Assembly: GCA_012295275.1 (NCBI GenBank)
Contig: CM022672.1
Coordinates: 32,636,438 to 32,700,437, forward strand
DNA length: 64,000 nucleotides
DNA from: Chrysomallon squamiferum
Taxonomy: Eukaryota; Mollusca; Gastropoda; Neomphalida; Peltospiridae
Direction of reading: 5' to 3'
In this document: piece after piece, positions 13,370 to 26,637 of the stretch
Numbering within the stretch: position 1 is the stretch's first letter
Layout: each line of letters starts with the position of its first letter
Translations under genes and position numbers: made by a program
The notes under the pieces: model-generated
Seen by the model: the letters and a program-made list of their open reading frames with translations, nothing else
Told to the model about the DNA's origin: nothing
The model's database searches: none

Positions 13370-14291
13370 GCTTAATTTTCTCTCTTTCAGTTTTTAAAAA
13401 TGTTTACTGATTATTTATTTCATTATCTTTTTTATTCCTTTTTCTTTCTTTCTTCGATTATTTTGAGTTATTATTATTATTATTATTATTATTAATTGTT
13501 GTTGTTGTTGTTGTTGTTGTTGTCGTCGTTGTTTTTACTGATGATGTTATTTATTTAATTTGTTGTTCTTGTTCACATGAAAAAATGTTTCTTCTTTCAT
13601 ACTAAAGAATTGTAAAGCGTCAGTTGTTTGTGCAGTGTTTAAGGTGAAATTCACATCAGCAGTGAGTACTGAGAACTGGATGGGATGGTATGGGGTGGGG
13701 GGTGACCTAGTTTATTAATTTTGTTTGAGCGCTGCGACACGACTTGAAGTCGATCGATAAACGAGTTGTCATGGCAGCGAAACACATTTTATTTTATTTT
13801 ATTTTCATGTTATTTTTATTTAATTTCATTTCATATATTTATTTCGCTGTTATTATTATGATTATTATTATTATTATTATAATTATTATTATAATTATTA
13901 TTATTTTCGTCGTCATTATCATCATCATCATTATAATTTCTATTGTGATGATGATAATGATTACTATTATTTCCCAACCCCCATATTTCTAAACTGACTT
14001 TTTACGGTGTATTTATAACGACAATAACAGAAAAATGAACAACCAGTACAGGAACAACATTGACGGCAGCATTGATTATAAAGTAACTAAAATAATAATA
14101 ATAAAGTTGGTCGAAATAATAATGAGAAGAAGAAAAGTAACATTAGTAATAAGGACAACAAGATGACGCTAACGATGTCGGCAACAGCAGCAACAACAAC
14201 AACAACAATAATAACGAAAGAAAGAAAGACATTAAAGAAATATATTAAAAATATTCCAGTGCGGCAGTCGGTGCCTATCCACCAAAAGGAT

Positions 14292-14328
<37 letters not shown>

Positions 14329-15150
14329 TACGTGTGAGTGTGTTCGTGTGTGTCTTTCTGTGTGTAATCGTCTTCTTTTATTGTGTATTTGTTTATGTTG
14401 TGTGATTCTCTGCCAAAAGAGGGACATCCCATAATACAGACATGTTATTTGATAGACAAAACTCTTTACTGGGTTATGTAATGTAACTTGTACACTCCTC
14501 GCTGCTTTAGTGGTACTGCTCCAGTCTGCTTGTTGTTGTTGTTGTGTCTACCAATTCCACACACGCTGCTAGGAGAACTTACTTGTATTCTGCTAAACGG
14601 AAGAAAAAGATGTATTTTATGAAGTCCCCGTTTTTAAAGTTTAGCTCATGGGCTTCTCCACTGCAACATCCGTATTCAATACTTTTCACTTCATATAGAC
14701 ATTGTTTATATATCAATAATTATTATCTATCTTGTATTTCACTGATGTCTTGTTTTTCAGTGATGATATATTTAAACCATAGCTAATCACAGACATAACA
14801 TATAAAAGTGCTTATACACTGACTACATGTACCTACAGAATTTGTTCAGTCACAGTTTTCTTTGGCATACTCAGTGAATTCAGAGTAAAATGTTGTTTTA
14901 TACAAGGTTTTTACTTATTTACTGATTACGTCCGTACAGTGGTTTGCTTTTCCTTAGAATTCAGTTTATAAGTTTGTGTTTGGAAGTTAAATGTAAACTG
15001 ATTTAAAATTCCAATGATAGAAGTTAACTTGGTTGGTGAACGGTATTCATTGCATTTTAGGTTTTGGTTATAATCTGCTGTGAATAGATGTTCCTGCAGT
15101 GCTTTTATTCGGTTAAGATAAATGTTTTACAGCTTTGATAGTTTGTCACA
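12591..15150. other. Non-coding, dense ATT/GTT/GT microsatellites
   Basis: The main tracts are (GTT/ATT)n at 12882-12952, (ATT)n at 13327-13371, (ATT/GTT)n at 13470-13525, (ATT/ATC)n at 13856-13960 and (GT)n at 14292-14326. A possible hydrophobic leader starts at the ATG near 13771 (MAAKHILFYF), but it runs straight into the ATT tract without a splice donor, so I do not call a gene. Confidence 0.6.
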
Positions 15151-15151
15151 G

Positions 15152-15375
15152 TTGTTTATTTTTCTGTGATCTGTGGAGGGAGAAGGTCATCCCATTATGC
15201 CCCATCCATTTCAGTTTGCCCCTTTACCAAATCTCAATATGAGGCAATATGGGAAATTTCTGACCCTTCTGAAATTATCTCAGTATCTGGCAATGTTCTA
15301 AATTGCAGGCTGTTGACTGGATTATTGATAGTTTATAACCTAACGAAGTACACTGTATTACGTCTGCCCTTGTAA
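15152..15375 (+). pseudogene. Decayed Ig-like domain exon
   Basis: After an acceptor-like tgtcacag the frame reads SISVCPFTKSQYEAIWEISD, then SVSGNVLNC and YNLTKYTV. A Cys followed after about ten residues by a Trp, with a later Cys and an NLT glycosylation-type site, fits the B and C strands of a variable-type Ig domain of an invertebrate adhesion or receptor protein. A TAA at about 15373-15375 interrupts it; the same frame continues beyond with RISITSESTTH, which would fit the next strand. The Ig call is by eye from spacing only. Confidence 0.45.
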
Positions 15376-15429
15376 CGCATATCCATCACCAGTGAGAGTA
15401 CAACACACGTTAAGTATCTCGTTATGCAC

Positions 15430-15615
15430 CACTTTCCCTCAGTACTACCACCACTAGTACAGCTTCTGTTGTTATTATTAATTTCTACCGCAACTGTTAC
15501 CTCTACTACTACTACTACTACTTTTACTACTACTACTACTCCTACTTCTACTACTACTATTACTATTACCACTACTACTACTACTACTACTACTGCTACT
15601 ACTACTATAATCTAA
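15430..15615. repeat. (ACT/CTA)n microsatellite
   Basis: A nearly pure ACT triplet tract with ACC, ATT and TCT variants. Open frames on either strand are Thr or Val strings. Confidence 0.85.
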
Positions 15616-16023
15616 TCTCTACAGAGTTGAGGGATAAAGCAGAGAGCGACCCTGGATTATTTCGAGGCTCGTGTTATGATCCTGTAAAGGTCAAACAGTT
15701 GAAGTTAAGAGGAGTTCTGCAAGTTAGTCGTCTGGTCATCTGACTGTCCTTGGAATGTATCAGATATCGAAATGACCTATGACATGGAACAATACATTCT
15801 CAGTTCAACTAGGACAATAAAAATAAAAATAAAACAAAAACAAAACGTACAGACAATGACTGGTAGTCCGAGTTCGCTGGCTTCCCTCGACGATGGACAG
15901 GTCAGCAGGCGGCAGAAGACAAAAGTACTCGGACTAAACAAAAACTTGAAATCACTGGACTTGAAGTTCATGTAGTATATTTCTTCTTTTAGTATTAAAC
16001 ATTACTACTGTTTTATTCGACAG

Positions 16024-16148
16024 ATGGTCCGCAAAGAGTCAGCACTGAAGGAAATAAAAACAGTTTTCTTGCTGATAACGGAACAATGTCTCTGACATGT
16101 GAAACAAGCAATGCAAACGGTGACGTCAGGTTTATATGGAAAAATTAA
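16024..16148 (+). pseudogene. Decayed Ig-like domain exon (second)
   Basis: An acceptor (ttcgacag) is followed by a frame reading DGPQRVSTEGNKNSF and then LADNGTMSLTCETSNANG and FIWKN before a TAA at 16146-16148. The pattern NGTMSLTC followed by a Trp about 14 residues later is typical of the B and C strands of Ig-like domains, and the DGP start is a common inter-domain linker at a phase-1 junction. The exon stops at the C strand, so it is truncated or mutated. It lies 650 bases downstream of the other Ig-like exon on the same strand, so both may be relics of one gene. Confidence 0.5.
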
Positions 16149-16689
16149 TCAAATGATGATTATATAACTAACAATAATGAAATATAGAGGTTTAGAGGTA
16201 ACCATGGTTACATTTATTGGAATATTCTGACATTCGTGACTCGCTGGTACCAGGATGGAGTCGTGATTTAGTGTTCTGTGTATCTGTGTATGTATGTATA
16301 TACACACACACACATATAAATATACACAATGAGAAAAACATGTATCTATCTATATACATCTAAATGGTCTCACAATCGAGAGGGCGCGCACACTACGTTT
16401 GCATAAATACACAGACCAACAGGTCCACAAACCCGGTGATTCACGTTTATAATGAACTGACTAACACAGTAATACAAGTGACATACACGCACACGCACGC
16501 ACGCAAACTGAAGAACAAATAAATAGAAATATGAATAGAAATAATAAATAAATACATTTTCAGAAATTATGTAATTAATAGATATGAAATAATCAATGGA
16601 AGGGAAGGGAACAGCCATGCGTCAGTGCAAACTGTATATTAAATAAGCAAACAACACTTACCTCTTTTACAAAGTTTTCATATACACAT

Positions 16690-16758
16690 ACATACAGTCA
16701 GTACGTACACAATAATACGTAGATATATAATTACACACATTCACACACAATATACAAT

Positions 16759-16798
<40 letters not shown>

Positions 16799-17235
16799 TC
16801 ATACACATAATACAAACACACAATAAAAACACACATATACAGAAACATTCAGAGATACCCAAATATATACAATACACACACATAATACACATACACACAC
16901 ATATACATAAATACATACATTCATACACATAATACAAATACATATACATATATACACACATATAAATACACACATAATACAAACAGATAACACATACACA
17001 CACAGACATATATATACACAACAAATACATAATACACACACAGATACACATACATGCATACATACAAATTCATACAACAGAGACAGATACACATAGATAC
17101 GTACATACAAATACATACAAAATAATACAAACACACAGATACACACATAAACACTCATACACATAATACACACAGCTACACATACAAACTCATATACACA
17201 TAATACAAACACAGAGACATACATACATATATACT
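16690..17235. repeat. CATA/CACA/TA microsatellite block
   Basis: About 540 bases of ACAC, ACAT and AT runs, including a pure (AT)n core near 16762-16795. All long minus-strand frames here are Cys/Val/Tyr strings from the repeat. Confidence 0.9.
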
Positions 17236-17367
17236 CTCATTATTTGTCCATGAATTGATTCTAGTAATGTTTGTTTTGAGTATAGTTTACAGGTTAGTTT
17301 TTTTTTTTAGGTCAAATGTGTATTATGTAACATTACAAATTCTCACTGAATTTTCTGTGGATGAATT

Positions 17368-17405
<38 letters not shown>

Positions 17406-18188
17406 GTGATGAACTCTCCCCTCTTTTATTAACTACTTTGACAATGTTAGCGGTATATATATATATATATCCTCTTTATTTTCTGGCTAACATGCAGTTA
17501 CGATGCAGTGGAAGTACAGTTTATATATAGTAGAGATCATAGTGAAGATGATTTTGAAACACCCACATCATAGATTTTGAACACGTTTATGTAGACATTC
17601 TTATTTAGAAAGTTTTTTTGGTTCTATATCATTTTTTCAAAAAATGTTATTTTATAGAAGTAACTTATTTATTCTTGTTCATTGGCTGGTTTCTTTCTTT
17701 CCTTTTTAGTTTTAATAAAGAAAGGAAAAAAGAAAGCATAATTCTGAGCATGTGTTTTCTTTAAAGCAAAATTTCTTCTTTCTTTCTATATCATATATAT
17801 CTGTTGTTACTAGAAACATTATTTCAAAAGTGATGACATCATATTTATACTAAATTTAAAAAATAAAAAAAAAAAAAAAAAAAAAAATCTGGTGACGTCA
17901 ATTACTCGGGCAGTAATCTAGAACCTTCTTTCTACGTCAAGTCGCACCACAGATTTCATTATTTGAACATTTTATTTTATTTTAGTTTAGTTTTGTATGA
18001 GTGAATATTTTCTGCGACTTTGGGAGTTCAGTCGACATAGGTAATTATTAATGATTTATAAATGATTACAATATTGTAATAGAGTTACGGAATTTTATAA
18101 TTTATCTGAATTTTATGCTTTCGAAGTAGATTTGTTTTGTTGTTACACATTTATATAAGACTGATAGTTTTTGTGTGTTTTTCTTTTC

Positions 18189-18255
<67 letters not shown>

Positions 18256-19880
18256 TTATTTATTTATTTTTATTTATTTTTTTTATTTTATTGTTTTTTT
18301 TTTTTTATTATTTTTTTTTTATTTTTTTTCAGACACTAGATGAACTGGAAGTGATTCTCATTCTTCTGTTGTGTATAACTTTTCTTTCAAAGGCCATCTA
18401 CAGACGGTCTGGGATTCTAGTCTTGTTGAATTATGCAGGACATTCGTATCTGGTTGTTGGGAGTTCTCTCCCCTGGTGTAGACCAGCAGACGACTTCCGG
18501 CTCAAATGTATCTGTAATATCTTCTGAGTAGGTATCAGCCTCGACAGTTACCAGTCTGATAAACTGTAGGTCGTGCCAGCATTCTTTTATTGGTAGAGCA
18601 TCTTCAACACAATGGAAAAATACTTCTAAACAATTATTTTATTAATTTTTTGTTATTGTATCTTCCGGAACGACATGATTCTGTTACAAGAATATGGAGA
18701 AAAATATAAAGGTTACTTTACATTTGAGATAAAAGGATAAAACTTCAACTAAAATGAGTGGTCACATTTTTCTGTCTTATCACCACAGCAATTTAAGTTC
18801 TGTTTTCAGTTAAGTTCACATGTGATCTGAATAATCAATTAATTATAAACACTTAATGAATAAACATACATTCTTTATGTGAAAACTCCTGTGTCAAAAC
18901 TTTACATGAGTTGATGTGAATTCAGCAAACACAATGTCAAACTCTTCACCAGACTTAACAATGAAGCAAAGTTGTGTATCTGATTCAGTTATCTTTCTTG
19001 TTATTGTTGTTTACTTCACTGAAAAAATGGTGACTATGATTCAGTATTAAGAACTGTGACTGTAATCAGACTGTTCTGTGTGTTTGATAAACTTTGTCTG
19101 TTTAGAGTCACTCAAACACTCACTGACGATTCCAAGTAAAATGAGTGATTACAACTTTCCTGCATTCAAATGAAAATTGTTTTCAGATAATGTGTGCCTC
19201 ACAAAACAATTCTTCTATAATGATTATACAAACATGTTATTGTTTTCACTTTGTTATAAACAAATTACCTCCACTGGACAAAATAATTACTTAAATTTAA
19301 TAACAATTACTAAAATAATAATAATAATGAAATAAAAAATGGTATGTGTTCACCTGTCAGTACAAATATGGGTGTGGTACTAGCTCAGTGGTGGTGTAAC
19401 AACAGCATGTCAGTCTGTAGATCTACCAACCTATTTTTATTTATCTGTAATTAAACTCTTTAGATCCTCCCACCCTTCTGTTTATCTATGTATCATCCAT
19501 CTATACACAGTATGCTTATTCCTCCTACTAAAACATCCATCTATTCATCCATACATCCATCAGTCCATCTATCTACCTATCTATTTGTCTAGTTATCTGT
19601 GCCTCTCTCTTGGAAACATATAAACAAGTACACTAAAATACCCACACATGTGCATAGCCATTATATGTTTCTAGCAAACAAAGAACATATATTCAAATAA
19701 ACATACACAGAACATATATTCAAAAAAACATACATTATACCCTCTCCTCATTTCAGACTTGCATATAAACTCTCACTGTGTAAAACATGTAAACATGAAC
19801 ACTCACATGTACACTTGTGTGTGTGTGTGGGAGGGCATCAATGTAACATTAATACTACTACTATGCTATTACCACTACTA
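17236..19880. other. Non-coding AT-rich DNA with long microsatellites
   Basis: It holds (AT)n at about 17370-17401, an A run at about 17860-17887, and (ATT)n at 18190-18256 followed by a T-rich tract ending in ttttttttcag at 18330. The 200 bases after that acceptor-like site include a frame reading NFSFKGHLQTVWDSS, faintly like the Ig exon at 15152-15375, but stops interrupt it. From 19440 to 19750 there are ATCC/ATCT tetranucleotide runs. No gene is called. Confidence 0.5.
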
Positions 19881-19882
19881 CT

Positions 19883-19889
19883 TCTGTTG

Positions 19890-19926
<37 letters not shown>

Positions 19927-20350
19927 GTTTATTCCCGAATCTGGCAGTGAGATTATAACACATCTTAACTGGCCACGCCAGTTGTTCCATTTCTGGCAGT
20001 TTATTGCTCACCCTTACTAATTGGAGTTCCGTCACCTTAATTGATGTACTTTTGTCTAAATTGGTAATATTTCCTGTCTCCAAATTTTACAGAGATATAA
20101 CATTAATTTCATGTCTCCAAACATTATTTTTTTTGAAATCTCTATTACGGCTCACCTCTGCTCTTCACTGCTCATTAAGGTTAATCTCGTTAATCGCCCC
20201 TCTGTTCTTCACACATCTCGTTATCCCCATGCGTCTAAATTGGCCTTAATTGCTCACGCCAGTTTTCCCATTTCTGGAAGCGGATTAGAACACCTCACCG
20301 CTTACCTAATCTGGAGACTGACAGTTTTGGGAACATACCGATAGATAGAT
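19883..20350 (-). repeat. Dispersed repeat bounded by GATA/GACA tracts
   Basis: A (GATA)n(GACA)n tract at 19889-19926 and a second GATA run at about 20341-20357 bound a less AT-rich segment. It contains two related units with the core CACGCCAGTT...CCATTTCTGG, at about 19974-20000 and 20258-20280. Read on the minus strand it ends GGGAATAAACCTGTCTG and then the tetranucleotide tail, which resembles the 3' end of a non-LTR element or SINE. The right-hand part also begins copy A (1-170). Confidence 0.45.
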
Positions 20351-21321
20351 ATAGATAACAGGCCAATCATTTTTGAGGATACTTCAACGTGAATACAGTA
20401 CAATTTAGGACGTTATTATATACACCAGTTCATTGTAACTTAATATTATATAGGTAATACCATGACGCCAGCAACGTAATGAAGAAAATACGTATAACAA
20501 TATAGATTTTTTGTGACACTATGACGGAAATAGAATGCAAAAATTCCAGTTATTTTTAAATATCGGTATTAATCAAAGTCTTGTAAGGAAATATTTCTGT
20601 ATTTTCGCGTTATTTCAACTTCGTTATTGATGTCACAAATAAAAATGAAAGTTAATAATATAACCGTATAATGTCGTTGTTAACATAAAACTATAAAATT
20701 GTGAATTTGTGCTGATCTAAATAATAACTGACAACATGATAAATAAAATTTTGTGTAATTGTAAAACATGGTTTAATCCTGTTTACTGAATTTGTTTTGA
20801 TTAATTCACGGACGTTACTGTTGAGACCAGGACTGAATCAACTGCCGCTTACGTTAATGCTCATCTTTGGATCAGTATTATGAACGCATTAAAAATATTC
20901 TTTACATTTGTATTTCACGTATTGTTTGTTTATTTTTCTATTGTAACTAACTGATGAAAAAGGGTTTCTTGTTTTATTTCGTAAGAGGTTCGACTTAAAA
21001 TAGTATTGTTAACTTTGAGCTGTTGAGTTTTTAATTGTTCATATTAACTTTGTTATATATATATATAATCATCAGAATTGAGCGATCACTTTCTGAATAT
21101 AACAAAAACAACAACAACGACAACAACAACAGAAGCAAACATGTTAAAGGGAAACATGAAAAACAAAATAACAAAGAGTTGGGTAAAAAAATAATAATAA
21201 TAATAATAATAATTATAAAATAAATAAAAGAATAAAGCCAAATCGTCCATGTTTGTACTATATACCTTTCTCTTTCTGTCTCTCTCATTATATGTTTGTG
21301 TGTGTGTGTATGTAAATGTGT

Positions 21322-21323
<2 letters not shown>

Positions 21324-21380
<57 letters not shown>
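21324..21380. repeat. (AG)n microsatellite, copy B
   Basis: This is the allele of the tract at 1120-1211, about 35 bases shorter. Confidence 0.9.
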
Positions 21381-21383
<3 letters not shown>

Positions 21384-23650
21384 TGATATTTTATTCATAC
21401 TGTGTGGACAATATAATGAGAGGCTTAGTGTTGGTTTCCAAAGCCTGGGGTAATGCACGTGTATTACACTCCCTAACCACCCCCGAGCCCCTAGTGAACC
21501 TAAGAATTCTGCGCCTATACAACTGCCTATGTGGTCCCGCCCACGCTACGTCACTGACGTAAACGCACTTTTGGTTTCGTAGGAATAATGTTATATATAC
21601 TATGTGCGTAAGACTAAGAAAATATTTATACACATTACTATTATTTTTTTTTTTTGTTGTTGTTGTTGTTGAAAAGGACTTAACATATGGCTCATTAGAT
21701 ATCAAACGTAAAAAAATAAAATTAACAAATTTATTTTTCTGAAGTATAAACGTAATAATATATAAAAATAGAAAAAATAGTAAGAAAGAGCACAAATATT
21801 TGTTTTATTTTTTATACGGTATAAAAGTAATAACACACACACACACACACACACACATACATATGGACATACATACATACATTCACACATTACATACAAG
21901 GTGAAAGAATAATCTATAATTAACTCTGCTTTGAAGTGACAATAATTATCTGCAGCTTGAACTACTTGTTTACGCTCAATCTCTTCAAACAATTGATTTC
22001 TTTACCCAAAGATCGCCAGTGCAGTTTAGCGCAAACAGGGCGGGGATGGTGATATCAGGGTGAGGCAGAGAAGGGTGAGGAATGTTTGTATAATTGAGAA
22101 TGTGGAAAATTGATGATAATATTTTAACACAAAAATCTATTATTTGTACACTTTTCTTTTATTCGTCGTATTAGCGTCATTACTCTATCGATATATTAAT
22201 AACTAAACATTAGAAACTTAACATTAAGTATGTCCTGAACAGAAACAAGTTTGCGTTGTCTAAAGATAATTTTCAAATAAAAGACAGGTTTACAACACCA
22301 GACCTAACATTTTTTTATTTGTTGTTAAGCGTTTAGAATTTATTATTTTAAATTTCTAAAATTTTATATTATTTGATGTTGCTTATTCTTATACGTTTTA
22401 TATAAATCTTTAGTAAAATACAAATCTCGGAGTAGAAATGAACTGTTTTAAATGATCTTACTCAGTTTTCTTGTTCTTTCTTTCTATCCTCCTCTGCTCT
22501 CTGTATTTTTGTAAAGGTTTGTAGAGTCGAATCTTCTCAGTGTATTTCCTAATCAACCAGGAACTTTTTCTTTTGTTTATGAGTAAATACTGTGTGTTTT
22601 CTGTTTCCTAATTATTCATTTCTGCTACAAACATATATTAACTACTCTTTCTGATAGCAAGTAAATCGCATAAAAATAATAAAATAAATTAATGTTATTG
22701 CTGGTTTTATTCTTTTTATTGCTGTTGTTTATTTTATTTATTACAACAACTCAATAACAGTAACACTACAACAATTACTACTACTACCACTACTAATTCC
22801 CACATTAAAGATATCAGACCAATTATTGTCAGGCTTGCGAGTTCTGGAGTTTTCAGTTTTCTTTACCAAGGCGCGCGCGCACACACACACACACACACGC
22901 ACGCAAACGCACATTATCAAGGCATTATAAAGATAATGTTGTTGTTATACGAAAATGCTATCACCCCGCCTCCCCCCCCAAAAAAAAACATCGTCTTCCT
23001 ATGAAAAATAATGGTTAGATTATCATTTGTCAAACGCATTTTATACTGTATTCTACAACGAGGAACTGACAAAGTTGTTAACGGTGTAAGGGAAATAACT
23101 CTAATAAGGCTATGTCGAACACGTGACGGGCACCTTTTTTTGTCCGCCATATTTAAAGGTACGTGACAAGTGTAGAGTTTTTCTTGGAAGCAAGGATTAA
23201 TATTTGATATTATCGAGTTATCGTGGACTTTAACAATTAAAAGGGTATGTAGCTTATGGCATTAAACAAGTAGAAAATTAAGAAATAGTGTCAAGTTATA
23301 TCATTTTTATAGTTTTATCAGGTCTGCTAAGTAATTGTTTTTTCAATACCTCGATTAACTTTACATAGATTTCGCGATTTCACTGTTAGATGAAAAACAA
23401 AAAATAAATGTCTCTCACTTCGGAAAAAACAAAGTTCATCTAGATCAGATGTTTAACTTTGTTTAAAATATTATCAAAATACGACGACTGTCACCGTTTT
23501 CTTTAATGTTTACAGTAACTGAGTAAGTCAAAAATCATCTTGATTTGTTGGTATGAATCAGAAACAAACTGTTACGATTATCATTAATGATTCTGGCTGC
23601 CTGTTACTAGACGTAGTAAAAAGTGCCATTTGATTGGGTTTTTTTATTTT

Positions 23651-23687
<37 letters not shown>

Positions 23688-24266
23688 AGGTGGAGCAGTG
23701 TTACATTGTTATTTTATACTTTTACTGAACATAAACATCAAAATTATGAATATAAATGTGTTGTTTATCAGTGTATCAGACACTCAAACATATAGTTATA
23801 ATACATTTTGATTCCCCCTCTTCCTATTATTTTATTATGTAAGTACATTTGTTCTTCATATCTAGACTACCTTTTTCTTTTGCAACTTGATAAATTCCCA
23901 ATTTTATACAGTTATTTTGCTTTTTGAGACAATACTAGAATTTTAATGAATTAAAATCACAGCATTTCATCAATAAAGTTTGAAAAATGGAGGAAAATTA
24001 CCCTAATTATCAGATAAAATATTGCCATTACTCCATTATTTTTCAAGTTAGGATCATAAATTTTATTGTAAGTTTTCTCAATACTCTTTCCAGTTATGAA
24101 GCACTAATTGATTTTTGAGCCATTTATTCTATTTTTTATTTCTTTTGTCACATACTGGGGCCCAAAAATTAGTAATTGCTGAGGTATGAAAACCATAAAT
24201 TTGATTCTGTTTTTAAAATTTATTTATTTATTTATTTTTATGTCAAATAGTTACCGTAAGTAGCAG

Positions 24267-24466
24267 AAAGGCAAAGGAGACCACAGAAAAGAACACGTTG
24301 GAGAAACAAAATTAAGTCCAATATAGAGGAGACATCAGTAACCTCCAGTGACATTGACAGAGACTGCAGTGATCAGATGATACTGGAAATGTCCAGTGAA
24401 ACCGGCACTGATAATTTCAGTTACTGCAGGGATGTTTGCTTGAGTGTTGTAGAGTGTGAAGGTTAG
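24267..24466 (+). mobile_element. Possible Merlin/IS1595-like transposase fragment, copy B
   Basis: This is the duplicate of 3377-3576. The frame remains open to the same TAG. The motif reads SSETGTDNFSYCRDVC here, so two of the conserved-looking positions differ from copy A. The assignment rests on that one motif and is weak. Confidence 0.3.
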
Positions 24467-24985
24467 AAACAAAATAGTGAATCCATCTCATTTGCACTTT
24501 AGCAGTCAATTATGTCAGTTTTTACTTATTTACCATGTGAAAAACATATTACTCTAATACAAACTAATAACTCTGAATTAAATTGTACCACTTTACAATA
24601 TTTAATAAATTAACTTTTACATGTGGATGTTGGCCAAGTCACTTGTTTATTCTATTAAATATTGACTATATCAGTTATCTACATGTATGTAAATTTGTGT
24701 CATAATTACTGGAATAAATGTTAGGTTAATTATAAAAAGAATTTAGAGAGATAAAGCTTGCATAGTTAACTGTTAAAGTGCAAATCTTATCTAATTTGCA
24801 GTTCATACCTGGTTACAGTTCACAGCTATTGTGACAAAGATGGATAATCTAGTATTTGTCTAACACAAAATCTGATTATCTGTGAACCTATTTTCATTAG
24901 GTGCATTTCTTTACATATATTAACTACAGATATTCCATTAATGTATAAATTTAAACAATATATATAATCTTGAAATTTTCTAATT

Positions 24986-25029
<44 letters not shown>

Positions 25030-26637
25030 AATGACAAATATTAGAGAGGTTTAGCATAGACATAATGTATTCATGTATCTGATTGTGTATGGACTTTCAG
25101 TTTAGCTTCCATGTAAAGCACTAAGTTTGTTTCAAAATAGGTCAAGAAAGGGAAGTAACTATAGTTCTAGAACTCATAAAAAGCTTTATTTGGATATATG
25201 TAGCTTTGGTTTAAACATGAATATAATATACATTGTTTTTGTTGTCAAATGACCAAAATCAATTACTGGTTCTCCATTGATTTTGAAAGAAAAATGCAAG
25301 CAAATTTTATTCAGATAAATATTCGTAATCTTTTTCATATCAAAGTTATCAAAGATGCCTTGGAGTGATTTTAATCTGTTTTTATTTCTGATACATAATT
25401 TAATATGAAAATTAATTTTTAGAAAATTTTGTAACATACAAGTTATTTGTTATTTGTTTTCTTGCAGCAGCATAGTACACACAAAACTACAGACTGGCTA
25501 GTATTTTTGTTTGCAAACAAATACATTTTTAGTCTATTTCTCAGCAAGAAGCTAAGCAATGTCTTAAGGCAAAATAATTGTAATCTCATTCAGCCAAAGG
25601 TACATAAGTCCAAACCACTTTTTTGGAGAGAAAGGGATCTATCTTTAGCAATCATTTATGTGAAAACCAAGCAGTAAAATGCAACGATAATTTTAAAAAA
25701 TCATAAAAAAGAAGATTAACCCTTTACAGTGTTTTAAAAAATTGCTATAACGATACAGAAATGCACATATGTAAGTACTTCACTATGCATAAACATGCAC
25801 ATTTAGGCATGTCCTGTATTGAGAAGATCTCACTAAAAAAGATGATACAGGTTCAGTACATGAAAGTTACATCTATGCTAAACCTCTCTATTAAATAAAT
25901 ATGTATTAATAATTATAATCAGTAAATAAACTGCCTTTAACTGCCAATATATGCAAATAATTAAAGTTCTGTTTACAGGGAAATGTGCAATGACAAACAT
26001 TTAATGACAGTTTCTAAATTGAAAAATTTATGTTGCATTAATTAGCAGCCAACATGTAGCCAGTTTACAGCTTCTAAATTTGTACAGCTCTGTGGCTTCA
26101 CTTTTCACTTTGATTTTGTGGTTTTCACCACATATGCAGGAATCTTGTAGCTATGGGTTTAGGGGTTTGAGACAGTTAAAGTAAAAATCCTTGGTTTGGG
26201 AAGCAATAAACTGGGTGTTCTGTTTGATGAACACAGAGGTAATGGGGAGGTGTGAGAGAGAACATGAAACTTTGGCCTTGTTTTTATAAGCATTTGGCTG
26301 CATGATGTTGTAAGAAACATTTCTCCCTTGTTTTTTTTTTTTTTTCATGTCATTAGGCAGTGTAATGTATGTGATTAACAACATATTGTTTAATGTGTGT
26401 GTGTGTCTTGGGCATTTTCATATGTAAATAAAAATAATTAAAATATCCACAAATGATAATAAGCAGAGAAAAATGCATTTATCTCACAAAAGTAGATCGA
26501 TAAATATATATCTATATATATCAATCGATCTGCATTTGTCAGATAAATGTGTTTTGTTTTAAAAATTACTAAACTTTATATTTTACTGTTGGTGTTAAAT
26601 TTTTTTTTTTACTGTTGGTGTTAAATATTTTTTGTAG

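Noticed and set aside
16731-17224. Cys/Val/Tyr-rich frames up to 141 codons
   Set aside because: They come from the CATA/CACA microsatellite. The same applies at 48806-49163 and 59311-59698.
18330-18530. Possible third Ig-like exon after a long pyrimidine tract
   Set aside because: A short stretch (FSFKGHLQTVWDSS) looks suggestive, but stops lie before and after it and no Cys is placed correctly.
19375-19445. tRNA-like A box (TAGCTCAGTGG)
   Set aside because: No B box (GGTTCRANNCC) follows at the expected distance and no cloverleaf can be folded, so neither a tRNA nor a clear tRNA-derived SINE is supported.
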